A stretch of DNA of 64,000 nt from Pelagomonas calceolata (taxonomy: Eukaryota > Sar > Pelagophyceae > Pelagomonadales > Pelagomonadaceae): NCBI GenBank assembly GCA_918797485.1, contig CAKKNE010000006.1, positions 2,976,001-3,040,000 of the forward strand, read 5' to 3'. Position 1 is the stretch's first letter. Every line of letters starts with the position of its first letter. Made by a program: the position numbers and the translations under genes. The notes under the pieces were generated by a model, which saw only the letters and a program-made list of their open reading frames with translations, was not told where the DNA came from and ran no database searches. Shown here one piece after another: positions 1 to 8,272 of the stretch.

Positions 1-2
1 CG

Positions 3-650
3 GTCTTCGCGCGAGATGCGAAGGAAGGCGTGCTGCAGAACGAGGCAAAACGCTGCGTCTGGTCTCGAGCCGCAGACAGGGGCTTCTCCGCTACCTTAGA
101 GGCCCAATGTCTGGAACGAGCGGCCACGCGCCGGTCGGCCTGCGGCGGCGCGCAGGGCGGCGCCATGGCCGTGTCCGCCGGCGACCGCAGTCGACAATTT
201 GTGCGGGACTGGGTCGACGCTTACTTAAGGCATTGGACGAAGCAGGCCACGCGGTTAGGTGCGGGCAAGTATGATGAGAGGGAAGCTCGGACGTTTGCGT
301 CAGATCAGGGGCCTTTGTTGGATGTGGCGCAGACGCGGTGCAAGGAAGAAGAAAGTACGAAGCCTAAATGGAAGCTCGGCGCCCTGCCACGAACCATGAA
401 CGTGAGGGACGCGGACGCGGCCCCGGACTGTAGGAACTCGGTGTTCGGTCCTGTATTGTTCTTGCATCAGAAGAAATATGTCAGAGGCGGGTCGATCCCC
501 GAAGCGGTTCAGAGGCTCGACGGCGTGTGTCGGAGGGTGAACCGGCCTTTACATGATGGCGGGCTCTCGTGGAAAAACAAGACCAAACCGCCTTTTGAAT
601 GTGGTTGGATGTCTCCCAGAGGCGCGCCGGCGGGGACGCCTTTGCTTTAG
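3..650 (+). CDS. Hypothetical protein, 5' truncated by window edge
   Basis: An open frame runs from the left edge to a TAG at 648-650 with no stop, so the true start lies outside the window. I do not recognise the product. It is moderately basic and rich in Arg, Cys and Trp, with no obvious signal peptide or membrane segment; the end of the frame reads into a proline/glycine-rich tail. It is tail-to-tail with the dimethylformamidase-like gene on the other strand, whose stop is 86 bp away, which is a normal arrangement here. Just past its stop (about 660-705) lies a stretch matching the internal core of nearby introns (CCATCGACGCG), so the 3' end may really be spliced. It could also be a chance open frame in GC-rich DNA. 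Confidence 0.4.
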   Translation, partial: VFARDAKEGVLQNEAKRCVWSRAADRGFSATLEAQCLERAATRRSACGGAQGGAMAVSAGDRSRQFVRDWVDAYLRHWTKQATRLGAGKYDEREARTFASDQGPLLDVAQTRCKEEESTKPKWKLGALPRTMNVRDADAAPDCRNSVFGPVLFLHQKKYVRGGSIPEAVQRLDGVCRRVNRPLHDGGLSWKNKTKPPFECGWMSPRGAPAGTPLL

Positions 651-735
651 CGTCTGCGCGATGGCGTCGAGATTCCACGCCATCGACGCGGCGTTGTCGC
701 CTCGACTTAGTTTGTTAACATTATTTACATTAACA

Positions 736-3068
736 CTAGAGTTCACCGCGATCGCCCGGCCCGCGCACCGTCCGCGCGTTGCCCGAGTCGTCAGCAACGC
801 GCAGCTCGAAGGGGTAGTCGCCGCCCGGCAGCTCTCCATGCAAAGCGTGCCATGCTTCGTGACCCCAGACCAAGGACCACTTCACCTCCGACGCGAGTCT
901 ATCGAGCTCGGCGAGGTGCCACCGGCCGTGCGACCAAGAAACCTCGACGGACGCCACCACCCCACCGACGTCCGACGCGGCTCCCGACAAGCGAAGGACG
1001 CCGTCCTCCAAATTAGCGTAGAGCAGCGACGCCGTCGGCGCCTCATTATCAGTGATATCATCGACGAGCACGAGCGACTCATGTAAAGAACCAGGCAGCA
1101 CGCCCTGCATCCGGAAGACATTCACCGTCAATTGTTGCAAGTCACGCACGACACCCGCCGTATCCATCTCGACCCTGATGCTATACTTGTTCTGGCGCTG
1201 CGGGTCGTTCGCGTCGTGAACGTCGTCGAGCGCCCAGGCCCACTGCACGGTCCCGCTCCCGAAGGTCCAAGCTTTTGATTCTTCATGACGAGACAGTACC
1301 AGGTTGTGCGTCGCGCTGCAGGAGTCGAAGACGGCGCCCACGTCTCGTAGGCATTGGACGTTGTCCACCGTCGTAGATGATAAACGGTGAAGGTTCGGTG
1401 GCGACCAGCCGTTGTCGACGACCTCGTCCCACTCGTGGCCCAGCACGCCCTTCGGCGTATGGTATGAATGACCTTGGGCGACGGACGTGTTGCGCCAGGC
1501 GCGATGCCGCCCGAAGCGCTCGCCATCGACAAACAACGAATCGACGCGCTGGGCGTTGGCCACGAACATGTGTCCAGATAAAGCGTTCTCCGGCCTCGAA
1601 CCGCGGGGATTGATCGGTCGCGAGTCTCTAAAAGTACCGGTCCAGACGTCGTGCCTATCCATCTTTCTTATGTTTTGCGTCTCCTTGTAGCAGATCATGG
1701 TCCGGCCCTCGAAGCGCACGGCCCAGTAGGCCTCGTTCGCGCTCCAGAAGTTGAGGTGGACGCCTCTACGTCTCGCGCGCTCGATCGCGTCGCGCTGGCC
1801 GTAAGTCCAGTACTCCTGTGTGGGAATCAATTTCGGGCGCCCCACGCCATCGCCGCGATGCTGTCTCCGTAGCAGCGTCTGCTCGATGGCGTTCTCAGAA
1901 CTCACTGGTTGATTTCCACACAGGACGCGACGTCATGCCCCACGGATAAGTAGGCCCGCGACCGCTTCAGGATATTGTCCGCGTGCTTCCCCGATAGATC
2001 GAAGCCCGTCGCGTAATGGACGTCGTATCCCATCCTTTCTAGAAATCGGATCGCGGCGAGCTCCGGCCCGAGCGGCGCGTTCACCGACCGGTAGGCGCGC
2101 GTGATCAGCGGCGTGTCGTAACTCCGCGCGTGCGCCCGCTTGTGGACGTGCTTCGGGTCGCTCAGGTTGAGGAACTCGTCGCCGTAGGGCTCGTGCCTGT
2201 GCATTTAACCAGCGAGTTACGAGCAGACGCACGTAACAGGGACGGCGTCGCGTCGATGGCGTGGCGCCTCCGCGCCGTCGAGCAGACACGCAGCGCGGGT
2301 GGGATTTGCTTTCCGCACCGATACGCGCAGGTACGGGTAATGGAACGACCCATACGTCGTCAATCCCCCATAGCCGTTGTAGGCGTGCCACGTGAGATCT
2401 GCCGTTTGGAACAACAAATCGTGCGTCTCGGGTGATCTAACAACAAAATAAGCGTGCGACGCGCGCGGCTCCTTCAGTCTCCACCCTTCGCTCGGTTTGT
2501 TCTTGCCGCCCGCGCCGTAGGCATGCGCCAATTTCTCAGGTGGTAAGGAAGCGTCGCGCCCCTCGACGGCGTGGTGGTTGTCTGATACGATTGGCGACGC
2601 GTCGGCGCGCCATCCTTTCGTTTGGTCGGCGAGGACGAACCGCGCCACGTACAAGCCCGACGGTCCCTCCACAGACCAAGACGCGGCGACGGGCCACTTC
2701 GCGCAGGAGTAGGCCACGCCCTCCCTACACAGCGCCGTGACCGTCCGCGACGAGGCGTGACTGTCGAGCGTCGCCCGACCCATGACCCGCGCGCCTTTTC
2801 CCCCATAATAGCCCAGGCGGAAGATGTCTACTCGTTTTAAAGCTTCTCCAAATTGCAATTTGATCTTGAATTCAATAGTTTCGCCGGGGAGCACCGACGC
2901 CTGCGTCGCGAAGCCGCGGACGCCCGGGCTGCCCGCTCCATTAACATCCCAGATATCGGAAGATACGCCCTGCTTGCAGTTCTCCGCTACTATCGCATTG
3001 GCTGGAGAGGCGCAGGGGTCCTCGGTTGCTCCTACGAGCGCCGCTGCCAGCAGCAAAGAGCACCGCAT
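736..3068 (-). CDS. Secreted N,N-dimethylformamidase-like protein (3 exons)
   Basis: Exons 3068-2290, 2196-1932 and 1815-736 join in frame to 707 aa. The start ATG (3068) opens a signal peptide (MRCSLLLAAALVGATEDP), implying a secretory or plastid route. The body resembles the large subunit of bacterial N,N-dimethylformamidase: a beta-rich N-terminal region, then a domain with RFLERMGYDVHY, GHDEYWTYGQRDAIE and a GVHLNFWSANEAYWAVRFE segment typical of the DMFase beta-subunit C-terminal family. The GHDEYW motif forms only when the second intron is removed, which confirms the splice. The last 120 residues look like an Ig-like beta domain. Substrate is unknown; the family name reflects homology, not proven amide hydrolysis. 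It is divergent from the coiled-coil gene at 3374 and shares the palindromic element at 3216-3239. Confidence 0.8.
1816..1931 (-). mobile_element. Introner intron, TIR family (orientation A)
   Basis: This 116-nt intron (GTCGCG...CCACACAG) lies between the GHD and EYW codons of the dimethylformamidase-like gene, phase 0. After 8 nt of flank it begins CTGTGTGGAAATCAACCAG and ends GATTCCCACACAG, a near-perfect terminal inverted repeat. The left flank GTCGCGTC is not repeated on the right, so this copy's target duplication has decayed or was never exact. Its ends match those of the intron at 34846-35041, but in the opposite orientation relative to the host gene. Confidence 0.85.
2197..2289 (-). 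other. Spliceosomal intron 1 of the dimethylformamidase-like gene
   Basis: This 93-nt intron runs from GTGTCTGCTC to TTAAATGCACAG in phase 2. Removing it gives ANPTRAAHEPYGDEF and an exact frame. It carries the internal sequence CCATCGACGCGAC shared by many introns of the window, but no clear inverted termini. Confidence 0.75.
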
Positions 3069-3215
3069 GGAATGGTGCTGTCCGGTGCGTTTCTTGCCCA
3101 CGAAATTGTATAGCCGTCGATTGCAGGCGTTTTCTGAATGCTTCGTGCGAATCAGACAGCTTGCGAGTGGCTCACAGCAAAGCCTAGCCTTTGTTTTGTC
3201 GAGTTAAAAAATGGT

Positions 3216-3239
3216 GCTAGCGCCTGTTAAGACACTAGC
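3216..3239. promoter_or_regulatory. Palindromic CTAG promoter element (divergent pair)
   Basis: Inverted arms GCTAGCG and CACTAGC flank a TGTTAAGA core. It lies 148 bp upstream of the dimethylformamidase-like ATG and 135 bp upstream of the coiled-coil gene ATG, so it could serve both. Function is inferred from position and recurrence. Confidence 0.7.
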
Positions 3240-3373
3240 GCGCTCGGCATTCACACGGATTTGGCCACACCGCTGGCTCCCCCTTGCGCTGCTAGCTAAA
3301 CGCTATCCCAAAGAACCGCTGAGGCAGTTTCGACGACGTATACGATCGCTGGTCCCCTTTGGGCTGCCTCCCA

Positions 3374-3739
3374 ATGAGGGCCCTGTGGGCTGCCATCACA
3401 ATACTTGGAGCTTCTGGGGTCGACATCATGGAAACGGACATATTAACGCTGCAGCACGACACCGCCCGGGCCCAGAGGCACATCAAAGAACAGCTCGACG
3501 GCTTAAATCGCGCGGAGAGGAATATAGCACAACTCGTCGAGGAGGTTATTGGTCTCCGCGGCGAGGTGAGGCGGCTCCAAGGGCTCGAGACGGAGGTCCG
3601 CGAATTGCGCGCGCTCGTCGGGACGCGACCGGAGCCGGGCGTCCTCTACGAGCTGGCGCCGGGCCACGAGAGAGAAGTGACGGTGACGACCGCCGGCGAC
3701 GCGGAGCCCGAGGCGCAGATCGCGACGTCGTCCCTGTAA
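3374..3739 (+). CDS. Small coiled-coil protein
   Basis: A 121-aa product. The first 25 residues are mildly hydrophobic (MRALWAAITILGASGVDI) and could be a signal anchor. Residues about 28-90 form a strong coiled coil with leucine heptads (VEEVIGLRGEVRRLQGLE, then TEVRELRAL). The short tail is acidic and polar. No catalytic motif is visible; a tethering or oligomerisation role is the most that can be inferred. The ATG at 3374 is the first in frame; an internal ATG at 3428 would give the coiled coil alone. It is convergent with the PC-esterase-like gene. Confidence 0.65.
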   Translation: MRALWAAITILGASGVDIMETDILTLQHDTARAQRHIKEQLDGLNRAERNIAQLVEEVIGLRGEVRRLQGLETEVRELRALVGTRPEPGVLYELAPGHEREVTVTTAGDAEPEAQIATSSL

Positions 3740-3808
3740 TGTCTGTACTAGTAAATTAGAAAAGAACTGGAATCGAAAGGGGCAATCAATCAAAGGGGAG
3801 ATATGGAA

Positions 3809-4888
3809 TCAGAACGTCTCGCCGCCGCAGAGCGCGTGGAGGACCATCTGGGCGAGGTAGCGCGACGGCTCGCCGTTGTCGAAGCGCGACCGCCTTTTCT
3901 GAGCGTCGCAGACGGGGTCGAAGCACCGCCGGGTTGCGCGCGCCGCGTCGTGGGCCGGGCAGCTGCAGAAGAGGTGGGGCGACCGGTCGGAGAAGAACGC
4001 CTCCGGCCGCGCGGCCGAGAAGGCCTCGACGTCCAGCACCTCCGGCGCGAAGGCCTTCACCCGCTTGTTGATCTCGAGCAGGAGCGCGTTCACGCGCTCG
4101 CGGTCGCCGGGGTCCACGTCCGTCCCGAGGTTCAGGGCCGACGCGCGCCAGACGGCGCGCGTTCCGTTCAGCGCCGCCAGAAACGCCCGCACCCCGTCCA
4201 CCCCCCTCTCTAATCGCTCGGCGGCCCGGCCGGCGTGAATGCCGCAGCGCGTCTGGCGCGCCTGAGTGAGGGCGCCCTTCCAGGATCCCGGGAACTGCTC
4301 CATGACAACGTGGCGCTCCTCTATTCCAGACCCGTTCTGGACCAGGAAGCGCGGCATCGTCGGGTGCGGGACGCGTCGCAGGAAGCTGCCGAGGTACGCG
4401 CGGCAATTCGATAGCGCCCGCGGCGCCACGAAGGACCGGACGAAGTTCCCGCCCACATTAACCACAACCATGTGCGGCTCGTATTTGCTTTTTATATTCT
4501 GTGCGAGTCTGGAATCGAGGCGCGCTGGCCGCTGCACGTACGTCAGGCCCACGGGCGGCGGGCCCGCCGGGAACTCGTAGTCCCACGCGAGCAGTCGCAG
4601 CTCGTCGAAGAGACCCTGCGTCGTCGCGTCGCCCACGAGCGCCAGCGGTCTCCGTCGGAGACACGCCCTCGCCTCCTTTCCATCAAATACGCGCAACGCA
4701 CAGTTGTTCGGCGCCCAGACGCGCGGTTCTACATTATCAGGGCCGTCCGACGGCGGGGCGGCGACGCCGGCCGCCTTTGTAAAATCGCTACCATCAAGAC
4801 GCCGCGCGCAGCCCTGGCACTTGGGCCAGGCGACCCATTTCCCCTGCGACAGGGCCGCGGCGTTGGCGCAGAAGGCGAGGAGGCCCAT
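3809..4888 (-). CDS. PC-esterase-like protein (SGNH/TBL-CASD1 type)
   Basis: A 359-aa product starting MGLLAFCANAAALS, a short hydrophobic leader pointing to the secretory pathway. The layout follows the PC-esterase family of glycan O-acetylation enzymes: a Cys-containing entry (ALRVFDGKEARACLRRRPLALVGD), the GDS-type block as GDATTQG, a VVVNVGGN block resembling the Gly-Asn oxyanion block III, and a late D-x-x-H-like site (SDRSPHLFC). The nucleophile position reads GDA rather than GDS, so the catalytic Ser is missing or replaced by a neighbouring Thr. Alternatives are a pseudo-enzyme or a distant SGNH hydrolase. It is divergent from the FAD oxidoreductase across the element at 5157. Confidence 0.65.
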   Translation of the reverse strand: MGLLAFCANAAALSQGKWVAWPKCQGCARRLDGSDFTKAAGVAAPPSDGPDNVEPRVWAPNNCALRVFDGKEARACLRRRPLALVGDATTQGLFDELRLLAWDYEFPAGPPPVGLTYVQRPARLDSRLAQNIKSKYEPHMVVVNVGGNFVRSFVAPRALSNCRAYLGSFLRRVPHPTMPRFLVQNGSGIEERHVVMEQFPGSWKGALTQARQTRCGIHAGRAAERLERGVDGVRAFLAALNGTRAVWRASALNLGTDVDPGDRERVNALLLEINKRVKAFAPEVLDVEAFSAARPEAFFSDRSPHLFCSCPAHDAARATRRCFDPVCDAQKRRSRFDNGEPSRYLAQMVLHALCGGETF

Positions 4889-5156
4889 TTTTAGCTGCCA
4901 CAAGCCAGTTTTAAGGCAGCCCCATCTGTCCAAGGGAGCGCGCGCACGGCCCGGTTTCGGCAGCGCGGTGCGAGATTGGGCAGCTTCCCGTCATGCGGGC
5001 AGCCCACGCCTGCCTACGCCGGCGAACTCCCCACGACCAGCAGCATTAGATGAACACAAGACTTCCACTAGTATCTAGTAGCGCCAGCGCGTGAGCTGCG
5101 AGAGGAGTGGCTTCCGCCGTTGAGTCTTGCGTTCACCGGTGTTGAGGCTTCGCAAT

Positions 5157-5180
5157 GCTAGCGGCCTGTAAGACACTAGC
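5157..5180. promoter_or_regulatory. Palindromic CTAG promoter element (divergent pair)
   Basis: One of the clearest copies: arms GCTAGCGG and CACTAGC around CTGTAAGA. It lies 269 bp from the PC-esterase-like ATG and 228 bp from the FAD oxidoreductase ATG. The rest of the 4889-5407 gap shows an ACTAGTATCTAGTAG stretch near 5065 and short GACACAG repeats near 5320-5355, and nothing coding. Confidence 0.75.
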
Positions 5181-5407
5181 CAGCCAAGCTGCTTCTTGGC
5201 TGGCACAGTGCTGGCTGCGGCATTCATTGCATTTGACCTTCGCACAGCTCGTAAAACTTATCAGTGCACCAAGTGCTGCAGTTGCATACAGCGGTGCGAC
5301 GCGTACACTCGCATACTAAAGCTGACACAGGCTGCACACTGCTGACACAGAGGCACGCAGAGGCACGCGGACAGTGCAACCGCTCGCCGCACGCTGCAAA
5401 ACACTGC

Positions 5408-6550
5408 ATGAACATCGCACTAGCACTCATCATCATGGCCACTCGCAGCGCCAGCGCCCTGTCGGCCCTGCCCGCCGCGTCGCAGTGCCGCGTGGCCGTG
5501 TGCGGCGCGGGCGTCGCCGGCGCGCTGACGGCGCGGCGCTTAGCGGAGGCCGGCATGTCCGTGACGTGCTTCGAGGCCGGCCGCGGTCCCGGCGGCCGCA
5601 CGTCGTCGCGGCGGACGGACCTGGGGCACTTCGACCACGGGGCGTCGTATTTTGCGCCGAAGACGGAAACGTTCGCCAAGACCGTTGAGGAATGGGTGGC
5701 CGCCGGTGCTGCTGCGGAGTGGCGCGGCCGCTTCGGCACGCTGCGCGACGGCGCCTTCCGGCTCGACGAAGACGCGCCGCCGCGCTACGTCGGCACGCCG
5801 CGCATGAGCGCCATCCCGCGCCACCTTCTCGCGCACGAAGGAATTACTTGCGTCTACGGCACGCGCGTCAAAGGTGCTGATTTCAACGATGGCTGGACGC
5901 TCCGCGACGCGAGCGGCAAAGAACTCGGCCGCTTCGACGCGCTAGTCAGCTCGGACCGCCTCATGGCCTCTGTAGCTGGACTTCCGGCGCCGCCAGCAGT
6001 TGACACGGTGCTCCCAGAGTTAAATGACCTGCCGTCGTTCGCGGGCGCGGCGAGCAAGGTCGAGTCGAGCCGCGCGCTCGTGCTGATGCTCGGGTTCGCG
6101 GGCGCGGTCGGAGACATTCCGTTCGACGCCGCGCTCGTCGAGGGCGACGACGTCGTGTCTTACGTTTCGCGCGACTCGTCGAAGCCTGGCCGAAGTGGCG
6201 AGCTCTGGACGGTGCACGCGACGCCGGAGTTCGCCGAGCGGACGCTCACGGCCGCCGCGGCCGAGGAGGACCCGCGATCCGCGCTCCAGAAGAAGGCGCC
6301 TGAGCTCGTCGCCGCCATGTCGCGCCTCCTGGCGCCGTGGGTCCCGGAGCTGCCTCCTCCAGACATCGCCGTGGCGCACCGCTGGGGCGCCGCGTTCCCG
6401 AGCAAACCAGAAGACGGTACTCCCCCGGCGATCTCCGAGCTCGGCGGGCGGTTCGTCGCCGTCGGGGACTATCTCGTGGGGCCCCGCGTCGAGGGCGCGG
6501 CCGCGTCGGCCGAGGCCGGGGCGAAGCTTCTGATTGGGGCTTGTGCGTAG
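5408..6550 (+). CDS. FAD-dependent amine oxidase-like protein (renalase-like)
   Basis: A 380-aa single-exon flavoprotein. After a hydrophobic N-terminus (MNIALALIIMATRSASA, probably organelle targeting) comes the dinucleotide-binding Rossmann motif VAVCGAGVAGALTARRL, an acidic end of strand 2 (CFEAGRGPGG) and the RTSSRR region that contacts FAD. A terminal FAVGD-type motif (GGRFVAVGDYLVG) closes the FAD site. Size and layout match renalase-type FAD/NAD(P)-binding oxidoreductases of algae and cyanobacteria. The substrate cannot be read from the sequence. An ATG at 5435 would drop nine leader residues. Confidence 0.8.
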   Translation: MNIALALIIMATRSASALSALPAASQCRVAVCGAGVAGALTARRLAEAGMSVTCFEAGRGPGGRTSSRRTDLGHFDHGASYFAPKTETFAKTVEEWVAAGAAAEWRGRFGTLRDGAFRLDEDAPPRYVGTPRMSAIPRHLLAHEGITCVYGTRVKGADFNDGWTLRDASGKELGRFDALVSSDRLMASVAGLPAPPAVDTVLPELNDLPSFAGAASKVESSRALVLMLGFAGAVGDIPFDAALVEGDDVVSYVSRDSSKPGRSGELWTVHATPEFAERTLTAAAAEEDPRSALQKKAPELVAAMSRLLAPWVPELPPPDIAVAHRWGAAFPSKPEDGTPPAISELGGRFVAVGDYLVGPRVEGAAASAEAGAKLLIGACA

Positions 6551-6562
6551 TATTATTGTTAC

Positions 6563-6578
6563 GGTGCTAGACTAGTGG
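6563..6578 (+). promoter_or_regulatory. Candidate 3'-end motif
   Basis: GGTGCTAGACTAGTGG starts 13 bp after the FAD oxidoreductase stop. The preceding TTGTTAC and the motif recur at 25951 downstream of another plus-strand gene. A role in 3' processing or termination is inferred. Confidence 0.5.
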
Positions 6579-6828
6579 CTTGTCTAGCGCGTCATACACT
6601 CTAGACATCACTTCCTTTTTTTCTTGAAGTTGAGCAAGCTTGCGTAGTGCGGGTGCTTTCCTCTCTCAGCTAAAGAGTTGGCGACAGATACGCACCCTGA
6701 ACGCACGCCGAGCTCCTCCCCGGGCTCAAAACTCGAGATAATACACGCCTCATCTGCACAAGCCACGTGTACCACTCGCCGTCGCGCCGTCGCAAGGGTT
6801 AGCCTGGCGTCCGTGACCGCTTAACTAC

Positions 6829-6850
6829 TCTCTCTCTCTCTCTCTCTCAC
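6829..6850. repeat. CT dinucleotide repeat in 5' leader
   Basis: About ten CT units end 20 bp before the ATG of the DUF900-like hydrolase. This gap has no CTAG palindrome, so this gene may use a pyrimidine-rich promoter or leader instead. Confidence 0.7.
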
Positions 6851-6868
6851 GCCACAGCCATCAGCAGC

Positions 6869-8188
6869 ATGGCGACGCGCGAGACCCCCAGGGGCGTCGA
6901 GGCCACAGGCTTCGCGGACCCGGAGAAAAAGCTCATCGAGAACTGTCCGCTCGTGATCACGACGATTGAATGCCGCCCGAAGGACAAAAAGACGTACGAA
7001 TTCGACTATAAGATCGCCGGCGACCCGAAGGACAAAGACGCGCTCTTCCTCAAGGACATCCGCGAGTCGACGAGGAAGGAGGAGGGCAGCGGCTTCTTCA
7101 GTTGCGGCGGAACCACGTACAAGGTCTACGAGGGCACCGCGGTCGACAATTTGGGGACGGTCATCGACGAGATTGCCGACCAGCGCGGCGCCTCGCACTG
7201 CATCCTCTACGCGCACGGCCTCGGGTCGGATCCGGAGAACACGATCAAGACCGCGGGCGACATGAACGATTACTTCTCGAAAGGGGATGAGGGGAAACGG
7301 GCGTTCGTGGTCCCTATCTGCTGGCCCGCGGAGGAGAAAAAGGTCACGTGCCGGGAAGGGCCGATGGCGTTCGTTCACTCGTACGTCGGGCAGAAGGAGG
7401 ACGCGAAGGGCGCGGCGACGGCCATGCGCTCGGTCCTCCAGAGCCTCAACGAGGCGAAGGCGAACCGTAAAAAACCAATGCATACCAAGATCGCGATGAT
7501 GGCTCACTCGATGGGAAACTTCGTTTTGAAGCGGTTCGCGCCGGAGGGGTCCGACTTTAAGCCCGATGATTTCAAGTTCTGCGCGTGCTTCATGGTCGCG
7601 GCCGACGTGCGCTCCTCGACCTTCTCCGAGTGCCCGGAGGCGTACGTCCCGAAGGAGAAGGCCGTCAAGGAGAAGCTCGTCAAGGAATCAGACAAACCGC
7701 CCGTGGACGACAAGGGCAACGTTATCAAGGACGCGAACGGCCACGTAAAAAATTTCGATCACGACGGCGTGGACATCTGTCGCGTCGTCGACGGCAAGGT
7801 CCACATTGTCCACCACAGCGGCGACCTGGCGTTGTTAGGGCGCCGATTCCCCATGTTTGGCAACACGGGCAAAAATGACTTTTGGTTGGGGCGCCGGGCG
7901 CTCGGGAAGGACGGCCCTGATTTTAAGGGCAAACCGCTAGATTGCGACGAATGTTTGCACCCCAAAACGTCCGAAGAACCGTACGTGTCAGGACATCTCG
8001 TGGACGAGTCGTCGCTCCACCCGGACTGTCAAGGAAAAAAGCTCGTGTGGACGGACGGGAAATACTTTCATAATGAATTTGGGTTTGGCCGCGACCCCCT
8101 CGGCCACTCCTACCAGTACGGTGCAAAGATCTGCGATTACTACCTCGGCGCGTTGGGATTGCCAAAGCCGTCGGACCCGAAGAAGTAA
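6869..8188 (+). CDS. Alpha/beta hydrolase, DUF900-like
   Basis: A 439-aa soluble protein with no signal peptide. Visible hydrolase features are the oxyanion-side HG motif (CILYAHGLGSD), the nucleophile elbow AHSMGN, an acid candidate in VHHSGDLALLG (the DUF900 S-x-x-D-x-A-L block) and a late His in PLGHSYQYG. DUF900 proteins are esterase-fold enzymes of unknown substrate. The middle (about 240-290) carries a charged, lysine-rich insertion. The next gene is convergent, its stop 85 bp away. Confidence 0.8.
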   Translation: MATRETPRGVEATGFADPEKKLIENCPLVITTIECRPKDKKTYEFDYKIAGDPKDKDALFLKDIRESTRKEEGSGFFSCGGTTYKVYEGTAVDNLGTVIDEIADQRGASHCILYAHGLGSDPENTIKTAGDMNDYFSKGDEGKRAFVVPICWPAEEKKVTCREGPMAFVHSYVGQKEDAKGAATAMRSVLQSLNEAKANRKKPMHTKIAMMAHSMGNFVLKRFAPEGSDFKPDDFKFCACFMVAADVRSSTFSECPEAYVPKEKAVKEKLVKESDKPPVDDKGNVIKDANGHVKNFDHDGVDICRVVDGKVHIVHHSGDLALLGRRFPMFGNTGKNDFWLGRRALGKDGPDFKGKPLDCDECLHPKTSEEPYVSGHLVDESSLHPDCQGKKLVWTDGKYFHNEFGFGRDPLGHSYQYGAKICDYYLGALGLPKPSDPKK

Positions 8189-8272
8189 GCGTCACCGGAC
8201 GTTGAACCCTCCTGCGCGCGATGGCCTGCGCTCCCCTAGCCCTCCCCGAGTATAAAAACACAGTCATAAAAC

